Origin: Catenaria anguillulae PL171
Lineage: Eukaryota; Blastocladiomycota; Blastocladiomycetes; Blastocladiales; Catenariaceae
Assembly (NCBI GenBank): GCA_002102555.1
Contig: MCFL01000093.1
Coordinates: 26,520-90,519 of the forward strand
Direction: 5' to 3'
Length of the DNA: 64,000 nucleotides
Shown: positions 1-10,109 of the stretch, piece by piece
How positions within the stretch are numbered: the first letter of the stretch is position 1
Layout of the letters: each line of letters begins with the position of its first letter
Notes under the pieces: model-generated
The model's input: only the letters and a program-made list of their open reading frames with translations
Told to the model about the DNA's origin: nothing
Database searches by the model: none
Translations under genes and position numbers: made by a program

Positions 1-1017
1 GCCGTCGGACGGCGACTTTGAGGTCAAGGTCGAAATCAACGGCGTGCCCGCCGAGGAGTACAATGTCACCACCGTCACCACCGACGACGAAATCCGCCAA
101 ACGCGCTGCAACATTGCATCCATTGCCGGCGCCCGTTTCATTACCAAATCGCGCTACATCCACGGCGGCATCGACTTTACAACCAACTTTGTTCCGCTGC
201 TCAAGGTCGACGGAACGTCCATCATCCAAGGCGGGGGCCGCTTGACAGACCGCGACTACTTGCTCGACTATGCGATCGACGGCAACCAGCGCCGCCCACT
301 CGAGTTTGCGCCCATGAAGGCAATCGCCGATCCCAGCGAGTTGCGCGGTCTCGAGGAGGAAAAGGCCATGGTGGATAACCAGCAAGCTGGACAGGTCGGG
401 TCCATCACAGTGGAGATTTGGACCGCATCGTTTACGCAGCGGGCGCAGCCCTATGTTCCGCATCGGGCAGATTACCTCAAGCAAAAGGTCTTGGGTGAGG
501 GCCAAAAGAAGGCAGTGTTTGTGACGCATTCGACTGGATTTGGCCAGTCCATTGGCCAGTACAATCCACCGGCAACCGTCACCCATCGCCACCAAAAGGT
601 TGCTGAATTCATCTTCTATTACGCCTCCCGTGGTTCGTTTTTCACCCGTCTCGCATTGATTCTGTCTGGTGTTACCAGGTGGTCTCATTCGCTTGCCTTG
701 TCGCAGAATCGCTCGAAATGGCAGGCAAAATCCCCAAATCCCTCACATCTACCAAAAAGCGTCATGCCGAGTCGGACGATGACGACGACGACCGCGAGCC
801 GGTCAAGAAGGAGGGTGACGTCAAGCTTGCCAAGGTCAAGGCCGAGAAGCGCAGGCGTTTGGCAGAAAGTAACGCCGCGGCCTCGTCTGCATCTGGGCCA
901 AAAAAGGTTGTGAGCTTGGACGATTCGGACGACGAGCGGCCACGGCCAGCACGGCCAGCATCAACCCAGCCGCAGGAGAAGATCGTCATCAGTTTGCTGG
1001 ATTCTGACGAGGACTGA
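1..1017 (+). CDS. DUF7918-family protein, 5' end outside window
   Basis: Exons 1-632 and 707-1017, joined across a 74-nt GT-AG intron (633-706). The join is phase 1 and rebuilds a Glu codon, giving the run ASRESLEMAGKIPKS. The reading frame is already open at base 2, so the start codon lies upstream. The fragment matches the layout of the fungal DUF7918 domain as I know it: an N-terminal strand with VEINGVPAEEY, a middle KVDGTSI segment, a SITVEIW strand, and a final EFIFYYASRESLEMAGKIP strand-helix. The domain has no established activity. After it comes a basic/acidic tail with six consecutive Asp residues. The tail has two hydrophobic-acidic motifs, VVSLDDSDDE and IVISLLDSDED, the second at the very C-terminus; both look like SUMO-interacting motifs. 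The role is probably nuclear, which is inference. Convergent with MET2, 243 nt away. Confidence 0.8.
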
Positions 1018-1260
1018 GGAGGGAGCGTGAGGGTAGACGCGGGAATTGGACGTGAAAGTCACGTCAGGGAACAATGACTGGGGGCCTCGGTACCAGTCGT
1101 GAGCCACGGTCAAGGTCGAGTGTATATCGCTTTTGCCTGTGTTGTCTTGTGTGTATACTCTCCAGTTTCAGTCCAGTATTTATCAGACGTGCAGATTTCC
1201 TATCGCGCAATTCTTGACATATTATGTATGCATTGAGCAACGACAAGGACAAAACACTTG

Positions 1261-2825
1261 TCACCAAGCAACCAAATCCGCTTCGCCAAACGTACTGGAA
1301 AACTCGGTTTCACCGACCGTATGTCCATCCTGCTGCTCCACCGATTCTGCAAACCATTCCGGCGCCCGCTCCCTCATAAACTTGCCAATGTGCCGCCCGA
1401 CCTGTTCAAACTCGAGAAGGAACCCGTCATGCCCGTCCGGACTGTCAATGACCTGCAACTCGGCATCCTCCAAGCACTCTGCCAACGCCCTCTGCTCGCC
1501 AATCGCAAACAAGCCATCCGACTCGACGCCAAGCACAAGCGCTGGTTGCTTGACCGCCGCGCGCACGGCTCTCCAATGGCGCTCGCCATCGTCCTCATCC
1601 TCATCATCCTCGCCGACCCACCGCCCGCGCGCAACGTCGTGCGTGTCCATCTTACGCGTCAACGCAATGTAACAGTTTGCGTCAAATCGCGCGACAAACT
1701 TGTCGCCCTGATACCGCAAATACGACTGGGCGGAAAACACGCCCGCCGTCAGCTTGTGCGTGGGCTCGGCGCCCGTGAGCGTTTCATTTGGCGCCTGGCC
1801 AAAGTGGGCAGAGCCGTCGTTGTGTGCGAGCTTGAGCGAGGCGTTGGCGACGTGGGCGCCTGCCTCGGCCTTGACGCGCGCGGCAGACTGCGGTTTCGAG
1901 ACCATGATTTTACGGCCAAAGCGTGCCTCGAACGAGTGGTGCGACCGGTACGTCAGCATGGCTTGCATGCGGGCAGAGGCGAGACCGGCGTTGGGTCGTG
2001 CAGACGCTGAGTAGTGGCCGTTTTCTAGCAGGCAGGTATCGCAGCAAACACAGTGAGCGGGCGTTGACATCATGCGCAAGTCGCAAGGAGCGGATGGCAT
2101 AACAAGAACGTACGATAGTTGGGATCTGCAAAGATACACTGCCGCTGCGCCTCGCCCCACGAAATGCCCCAAGCGCCCAATCTCGAAACACTGGCAATCG
2201 GCACGACAAACCGAACATACTCGGGCCCGAGTTCGGCCGCCATCTCGAGCGCATGCATCCCGCCCATACTCCCGCCAATTGCAAACTGAATCCGCTTGAT
2301 TCCCAAATGGTCGTACACATGCTTGAACAACCTCACATCATCCCGTACAGACGCCACGGGGAAATCGGGCCCCCACTGCTTGCCCGTCTCTGGATTGATG
2401 GTGAGCGGCGACGCAGACCCGTACGGCGACCCAAGCACGTTGCAGCACACAATAAAGAAGCGCCTCGTGTCAAAGGAGTGACCGGGACCGAGCAGTGGCG
2501 CCCACCAGTCGCTCACGTCGGCCGACCCCGACACGGCATGAAAGATAGCGATCACGTTGGATTTGGATGCGTCGAGCGTGCCAAACGTCTTGTAGGCGAC
2601 GGGAACTGGTGCGGGAAGTGTTGCGCCGCATTCGAGAGGGAAGGCGGATGGGTGCAGGTAGATTTGCTGCGAGCGGACCAGGGATGGGTACGGGTTGAAC
2701 GCGTTTGGGTCCTGCATGGTGCTGATTGAAGTGCTTGGGACGGGCGAGTCGGGCGGGGTCGGGCCAGCTGGGTCGTTGTGGGTGGCCGACTGGGGTGGAG
2801 TCGGGCAAGTATCCGAGGAGGTCAT
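1261..2825 (-). CDS. MET2: Homoserine O-acetyltransferase (MET2)
   Basis: Exon 1 is 2825-2114 and exon 2 is 2024-1261, split by an 89-nt intron (2025-2113, GTACGT..CTAG). Splicing restores NYQNGHYSASARPNAGLASAR, a conserved stretch of the family. The product is 491 aa, close to yeast Met2. It transfers acetyl from acetyl-CoA to L-homoserine, the first committed step of methionine synthesis by sulfhydrylation. The alpha/beta-hydrolase fold shows the nucleophile elbow GGSMGG with Ser186. The acidic member of the triad is in GVESDGLF and the His in DGHDGF near the C-terminus. The first ATG (2825) is used; a second Met at residue 37 (MQDPNAFNP) is possible because the first 36 residues are Pro/Ser-rich and look unconserved. 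Acetyl versus succinyl specificity cannot be proven by eye; acetyl is expected in fungi. Confidence 0.93.
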
Positions 2826-3168
2826 GGTGGTGGTTGAATTTGCATGTGAAGGTCTGCTCGCGTGTCTGGTTCAACACTGAAGCGGCACGAGTGACCTTTT
2901 GTAATGTGACGGCATACACATCCCAGCTCGCTATTCTCCCTCTTTCCCTGCTGACTGTCCAATGTCTCCGTAACCGCCGGGCCAATCCCGAATTCAAGCG
3001 GGCCATTCACCACTGTGGCGTCCAGAGGGAGTTGGCATCGTGTGCGGACACATGAAAAATTGACGCGTGTCGCAATTCGGTCGGCGAATCACGTCATTTC
3101 GCGAAATATGCAGGCTTGATAAGAAGGTACATTGCGGACGTGTGAGATTGGGGAAAGAGGAAATCACG
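2826..3168. other. Intergenic, MET2 promoter side
   Basis: 343 bases between the start of MET2 and the stop of the UVSSA homologue. Both genes are on the minus strand, so this holds the MET2 promoter and the UVSSA 3' end. I see no ORF, repeat or RNA gene in it. Confidence 0.6.
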
Positions 3169-4831
3169 TCAAGGAGAGCCAAATAGCTCTCGCTCCAAAT
3201 CCGAGGAATCATCAGACCCAGAATGATCCTCGCTGGCCGACAACTGACTTGCTGATGCTGAATGGACAAGTGATTCGTTCAAATCGGGAATGGGAACATC
3301 CTCAAAATCAAGGTCATCCTCCTCCTCATCCTCCGCTTCAATCTGCTCGTCGCCCGCTCTGGCCTCAAACATGGACCCAGCCACGCCGCCCTCCTCCTCC
3401 CTGACGTCAGCCAACACCGAACACCCCAGCGCCTCAGCCCTTTGCACTAATCCATGCACTTGCTCCTTGCACGCCACGACCCGCCCAATCGCGCTCCTGA
3501 CTTGTACGTCACTTGAGAAATGGACGAGAGTCGCCTCCAGCGCATTTAAACACGAATCCAATTTGGGAAGCACATGGATTACAGCACGGCGATACGCTCG
3601 GTCCACCTCAGCCAGTAATGCCGGCGCAACTTGTCCTTCGCCGCACGGGTCGGCAGCGGATGCGGACCTTAAGCCATGCAAGTTGATTTCGAGTCGGTAT
3701 GTGGTCGATCCGAGTCCAAATGCAGCAGACATTTCGGCGTATGTCTGGGGGACTGGCGACGACGACCGAGCAGCTGAGGCTATCGGCCGGCCATCGTTCA
3801 TGTCAGCCGCAAGCATTTCGTCCACAGTTGGAGCAGCAATGTTGAGCATGGCCGTGAATTGCGCGAGAAAGTCGGATAGGGATGGATCGAGGTTGTCTGC
3901 TTGGTCAAGGGCTGATTGGCGGGCAGCTGCGCGAGATTCAACAGTCGCTTGTTGGGCGGATCGTTCGGCGGCGAGCTGCGCGCGGAAAGGCGAAAAGTCG
4001 ATGGAGTATGTTGACTGGAGGCGGTCGAGGAAGGTGGCGAGCTAACAATGAACGAGACAAGAAACCATGAAATGACTGTCTTGAGGATGATGGGAGGCAG
4101 CACGGCATCAAAATTACATACGAGTGGCTCGGATGCGCCAAACTTTTGATTCCATCCAAACACAATCTTTATAGTCGTCTCCCGTAAGGTATCTGCGACA
4201 GATTTCGGCGGCGGCAACACGACATGTGCGGCAACTCGATTGACATTACAACCCTTTGGGCCAATCGTCGCAATTGCTAATTCATTCAACAGAGGGAAGG
4301 TGAGTGATCGTGCGAGCTCGGAGCGAATAAAGAGATAGTCAATGAGGAGCAATGCGGCGAGACGAGGGCGAGACGAGGCTGTGCGGCGGAGGCCAAGGGT
4401 CCCAAAGAGGGTCGAGTGAGCCTCAGAGAGGTCGGCATCGGATGTGCGGCAGCGTTGCTTGAGTGTCTAGATGAGTTCATCCAAGTCGTGGCAGGATGAG
4501 TTGGCGAGTTTCTACATGGCGCCATCGCTCAGGAAACAACAACCTTCATGTCCTCTTGGCTGAGCTCGGCCAGGGTCGCAGCTCCAGAATCAAGCAGGCG
4601 GCGGACGCATTTGGCCATTGGCTCTATTCCCTGGTCGTTCTTGGCTGGGCTTTGCGCTGCAGCGCCATATTCGGGGGGCCTTGTCCGCCGATTACCTCGG
4701 CCACGTCCTGCACGCGAGACACCGCGGCCGCGGGTGGCGGACGGCCCAGCTACGGATAGTGCATCATTTGAAGGATTTACATTGAGTTGCTTTGCGCCGC
4801 GTGTGCGGCGGCGGGCGATTGGATCGGACAT
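3169..4831 (-). CDS. UV-stimulated scaffold protein A (UVSSA) homologue
   Basis: Exons 4831-4544, 4466-4122 and 4041-3169, with introns 4467-4543 (77 nt) and 4042-4121 (80 nt), both phase 0; 501 aa. UVSSA binds stalled RNA polymerase II with the CSA ligase and recruits TFIIH in transcription-coupled repair. Residues 1-96 are a basic, RG-containing leader. Residues about 97-240 form the VHS-like helical domain, with LKQRCRTSD, LLLIDYLFIRS, PPPKSVADTLR and the family signature GWNQKFG. Residues 446-464 are an acidic stretch with DLDFEDVPIPD; F457 and V460 have the F-x-x-V spacing of the TFIIH p62-binding motif. The C-terminal zinc-binding DUF2043 region of animal UVSSA is absent: the protein stops about 40 residues after the p62 motif. 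The ATG at 4831 was chosen because the frame further upstream has no ATG. Confidence 0.82.
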
Positions 4832-7800
4832 GATTGTTGCGATCGTCTTGTAAATAACCAATGTGCCCCTCAGTAAACACGTATCGTCAAATTACCACAA
4901 TCAGGCCACCATAAAGGTGAGGACGGCCATGGCACCACATTTGGCGCGGGAAAATCGCAGATGACGGGCCTCGGAGCGTTCCCACGCCGGTTGCAGCGCA
5001 GGTGGCAATGGTGAGGTCTTGACTCGCTCGGGCTGGATTCTGGCTGCTTTGCCTCAATGTGACGGCAGCGAACGAACCAGGGTTCGTCATGCATGGGTGG
5101 CAGTACCGAGAAGCAGCTCTCCAGCTCGGCCGCATGCCTTGCGGTACGAGTGCCGGGGTCAACCACTGTTGACGGACCACGACGAAGGCGACATGTACAA
5201 TTGGCATTAGCACCTCAGCTCGCCGACCATGGCCTTGACCTTGGCCAAACAGGGCGGTGAACCCGTCCGTTGTCAGCTGACTTGCATTTCTGGACACCAC
5301 ATGATCATGCCGGCTACCGTATTGGGTCCAATGAGGACGCAAGGAAGCAAGGAAGACGATACAGGACACATTGAATGCATTTCACAATTTACCACACCAC
5401 AGTGATCGCGGACTTGGGTGTGGAGGAGGCATGAAGGAGTGTAAAGCAGGCGCAGGTTGAACGGAGGACGCACACTACAGTCAAATTGCTCCACTTCGTC
5501 CTACAAAAAAGACGGATCAGAGCGGCAGGCGAGGATAAGTGTCAAATGCAAGGCGGAGCAGCGGAAGGACCAAAACGAGAAAGAGTACGCACGCGGCAGC
5601 CAAGTCCCTACACATCCTACACAGCAAGCGACCAAGAGCGGTGGAGACGGGTTAGTGGTGATGCCAAATGCGAGCCACACGATGCAGCAGCGACACCAAC
5701 ACGTACGTACCATTTAAGTACCGGCCACGAGGGTCTACAGAGAGTGTGGAGGCGAGACGGCCAAAGGTGAGCAGAGCACTCTCGAGAAACGGAAAGGGCA
5801 GGCAACTCAGCGAACCTAGCGTAAATGTGTGGATCGGGACAAGGCAGATTCTACAAGCACGCTAGTCGGGCGGAAACGGAGGTCTAGCGCGGTCAAAACG
5901 AGGGAGCGGCGGGGAAAGAACACACCCAAACAGAGGGCAGGCGAGGGTTTAGGGTCTACACAAGTAAGGGCAAATGGGCTGGCTCGTTTCAAAGCACCAG
6001 CTTCGGACGTTGGAGTGGGTGCGAGGAGAAATGACAAGATAAAGCAGACGGGGCCGCAGAAAGTGAACGAACCTATCCAAGACAGAACCAAACTGAAAGG
6101 CGTGCTGGAGGCGACCTAAAAAGACGAGAAAGGGCGGTAGTGCGAAGGTTAACAGCCAGCCGTGTATGGTATGGTGGCGGCAAAGCGGTGGGCAACCCCC
6201 AACGGAGCCGCCAACGAAGTGGGTGACTTGGTCAAAACGTGCCGCGACGTGCCGGATCATTAGCACAGCGTTGAGATGCTGACGATGATGGTGAACTTCA
6301 GGAAGTCACTGACATGATTGGCTGCGTTGGCAGCGAGCTACATATATACGAAATAGTCATGGACATCTGTTGGGGAGCGTCGGTGGCGTATAAGTTGTTG
6401 ATGCCGGGTTGTGCACATCCCTCGATCCAACTCGGCGAACGACTGCACACCGGGCCTCGCGAATCTCAACGAAATCAAGGTATATTCAGCAACAAGTAGG
6501 CATGAAATAAAAGCAATACAATCAGTTGAACTGCTGGGAATTTCGTCGAACGTGCACTTTAACCTGGAGCAGGTTCAATCGACCCATCGTGCTCGCCAAA
6601 CTGCCAACAGAGTTGAACGCAGACGAGTCAGCCTCAGCAACGACGATCTCACAAGCTCATCACGGAAAGAAGAAATATGAAGCGGGAGTTGCGCTCTGGA
6701 GCACGAGTGGGGGTGCTTGTATACTCACTATTCAGTGCATTCTGGCCACCTCTGCCTACTCCTCGCTGAGCGAGAGACGCGTCAAAGCACACTGCAACCA
6801 CAATGTGAGACTGGAAATCAGAACAAAGCAGAGATATCGGCGTAGAGTACTCAGAAGTCATCGGATCCGGCTGATTTTTGTTGGAATCACTGCTGCTATG
6901 GGCAAGTCACTTTTTTCCTATTCCTTGAGCACATTGTGCCGTTCTGTATCAGTCATGCACCTGATATACTTGAGTGCTAGGAGGTGGTCGTGAACCCAAT
7001 GCAAAAATGTCAATCTCTGGTCCAAAAGTTCAACCTGAAGTTCGGAAAGCCATTTTGCACCTAATGCCTCAAACCGATCAAAGTATGGCGCCCTTCTGGC
7101 TCCAATCGACCCTAGTCCGGCAAGCTGTATAAATATGTGCACTTTGGACGCGGCGAGTTCCAGATGACCGTGACCGAGCCGCTTGGCCGGTGTTTTTGAT
7201 TTGGTTTACGAGCAGCTGACCGGTGTTCGGGTCGCACTGGTTACATTTTCTAAACTGCGATTCTACAGTGATAACTGACCCGAAAACGTTCATATAACCT
7301 GTAGGTACCGACTTAAACAAGTATCGGGCGCATTCGATGCTTTTTTTTGAAATCTACGCCTTGATCTATGTGACACTCCTTGGCGGCATTTGGAAGGCGA
7401 CGGCCTCCAGGTTTTTAAAGTCTAAGGACACATTGATTATACAGATTTGTCCGGCGCACAGTTTGATAATCGTGGCGAGACTGTAGCTGGTCGGGAAGAC
7501 GATCAAGGGGCAAGTGTACAAGCGCTCGTGTTCTGCTTTCCTCCGTGTCCGGCGCTGCAGCGGCCAGAAAAATTTCCAACTTTCACTGAATAAGCGGCCA
7601 GTCATTTTCTAGCAATTGGCGTTTTTTCCTTGTTACTAGCATGTCTGTAGTGCGAGAAACAGTCTCAACTACCCTATCATCGCAAATGTTCCCAGACCAT
7701 CTCGCGCGAGCAACGAAGTACATAGACGTGACCCGGTCGGAGGTAATGATGTGAGACTACGCCGAGGACTCGGCGGCCACCAACCGTCTTTCGTTGGAAG

Positions 7801-10109
7801 AAAATTTCATGAAAAGTAAGGAGGACAAGTAAGCGGGGTTAAAAGGCCGGAATATCTTCATTTCTACTAGCAGTTCCGATTCATCCCAAGTGCAAAAACG
7901 AAACGACCAAGGCAAAACCCTCTGAGGTTTCGATCCCGGGTCGACGGATTGCTAGAAAAGACAACAGGCGGATATCCATCCATGCCACAAGCTCATCTGT
8001 TGATGGAGGGTATTTGGTCATATTTATACAGCATGGGGGGTGTCGCCATGGTTGGTTGCCTTGTTTGCCTTGTTGTTGGGGCCAGGTACTGCTTTTGTGT
8101 TGACGCTTTTCGCCCGACCTCCATGATTCTGTTTCCATCGCAATGATTTCGCAATGCAAAGACCCATGGCAAAGATCACCATCCCGACCCTTATCCTTAA
8201 TCGAGCCGCCCGTCATCGGCGGGCAGGATCCCGCCCTGGCCCCACTCCATGGGACGGCGGACGTTGCTCTTTCGCGCGGTTGCCCACTGGTCGACGGCAA
8301 CGGTGCTCGCCCGCGTGCAACCTTGACGACCCCACCCCGTCCGCTCGGTGCCCCTGATCCCTGGCGGCGCCGCCTCGCCGCCCGGCCGCCTCGATCGAAC
8401 CCGAAGACAACTCTACGGGCGTCTCGCCAGCTGTTGGGCACGACATAGCCGTAAGCGCGCCCTTGTGCTCGCCCTCCCTCCTCCTCGCTGTGCCGACCGC
8501 GTCGGCATCCATTGATATCCAGAGACGCCCAACGTCGCCGTCGTCAATCAGCCCTGTTTTCGTCTACCAAGAGCACACCACCACAACCGTCCGTACAGGG
8601 CGTTGCCACCACCCGGCTGCACCAGCGTCCAACCTTTCCGTCGTCCGTTCTGACCCCTCGCCTCGGATCGAGCGAGTTACACCCCACATAACGCAACGAC
8701 TACCAGCCCTGCCCGCCCGATTGCATCTGGGCTCGATTCCCGCCACACCTCCGCATGCCCCTTCTACTCATCGTCCTGACGGCCGCATTTAACGACCTGC
8801 AGATGCCTTTGGGCAGGTGCTGCATACGCTGACGACGTTGCCCGACCTCAGATCACACAACCATGATGTGTGCGGCATGCCTGTGTCGACGGCAGGCGAT
8901 TAACCCATGCCCCAGCCGTGCTGGTGATTGTACGCCATCATACATCGTTTTCGGCACGCATGGTCCGCTTTGGCTCACGGTTCTTAGTGTGTTTCGCACA
9001 GATACAACTCATCTTCGCTTCTCCGCTATGCTCTATATCAATTGATGTCAAGATTGATGCTGTAACTCGTCATTTCGCACACTCAATACACTACACGCTA
9101 CTTTGGACTTGTGGTTTAGCATGGATTGTGGAAGCAAGGGTTGACAGAGGCCGACGGGGGTTGCTGGGGGTTAAGCCCAGGGGCGATCACGTGCGAGCGG
9201 AGGCTGTGGTGCTATGGGTGGGGTTGTGATGGGGTTGAGGGAGAGCCAGGGAGTGCCAAGTCAAAGGAGCGTTCTCATTGGCCGGCGGCCGTGTTTGTTC
9301 ATTTGATTGTGGCGCGATACCCAAGATCGGGACTTCACCGTCTCGTGTGGCTGGTGAGGTAGTGCGATTTTTCTCTCGGGTCTGAAGCTCTTTGCTTGCC
9401 TCCTTATATTACATATCTAAAACATGAATAATTTTGCAGAAAGCTTCCACAATTTGAAACCCAAGTGCCATTGCGTGGCGCTCATGTGAGCGGTTCAAAG
9501 TGAAACGCTGGCTACACGTGCAGCTGCAGAGGCAAACAGGATCACTTGATGAGTTTCGGAGAGCGCCACTCGCACCCAGGTCCGACATGCACACACCGAA
9601 CACAAGCAAGCAACCGGTCATGCGAGCTTGGAGGCACGCAGGCACATGGATACCCAATGGCCTTCCATTCGGGTGCACCACAGTTGGCATCCTCAAATGG
9701 CCACGCATGGCGACAGCTCGCGAGCGATAATTGCAATTGATCAACAATCGCACCGCCTCCTTGTCACATGAGTCCCGTTTCGAAGTGCGCCAGGTCAGCG
9801 CGCCATCGCCAGGATGTTACGCCATGTCACTTCGCCACTCACCCTTGTCCCGCATGTTGATTGCTCTGCTCGTGTCACAAGGAAATAGGCAAGGACACGC
9901 ATGCGATTCAGATGATCATGCATTCATCACAGCCAGATCGAGTTGCCCTTGACCTGCTCATGGCCTTCATAAGGATTGCGCCGCCCAACTTCACTCATAC
10001 CTGACTGGCTCTTTACAGTTTTCTCCCTTTCCTCCTCCAACCTTTTAGATTCCTGCTGTCTCTCGCTTCAATCCCCCCATTCAGCCCTCCACCAATCACT
10101 GCATCCATC
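4832..10109. other. 5.3-kb region without a supportable gene
   Basis: Both strands carry only short ORFs with no recognisable protein and no plausible exon chains. The longest are about 160-190 codons (minus 4887-5369 and 7881-8441). Base composition changes along it: 6300-7900 is visibly richer in A/T than the coding neighbourhood, while 8170-8460 is very G/C-rich. The last few hundred bases (about 9950-10109) are pyrimidine-rich and lie directly before the OPT transporter start, so they are probably its promoter and leader. No tRNA, rRNA or transposon domain was recognised. Confidence 0.5.

Noticed and set aside
4467..4469. Stop-codon read-through in UVSSA (in-frame TAG)
   Set aside because: A 77-nt GT-AG intron ending at that TAG explains the frame and matches intron sizes nearby.
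7925..7948. tRNA-like T-arm text (GGTTTCGATCCCGGGTC)
   Set aside because: The stem does not pair around a TTCRANN loop and no A-box, acceptor stem or anticodon arm fits at tRNA spacing on either strand.
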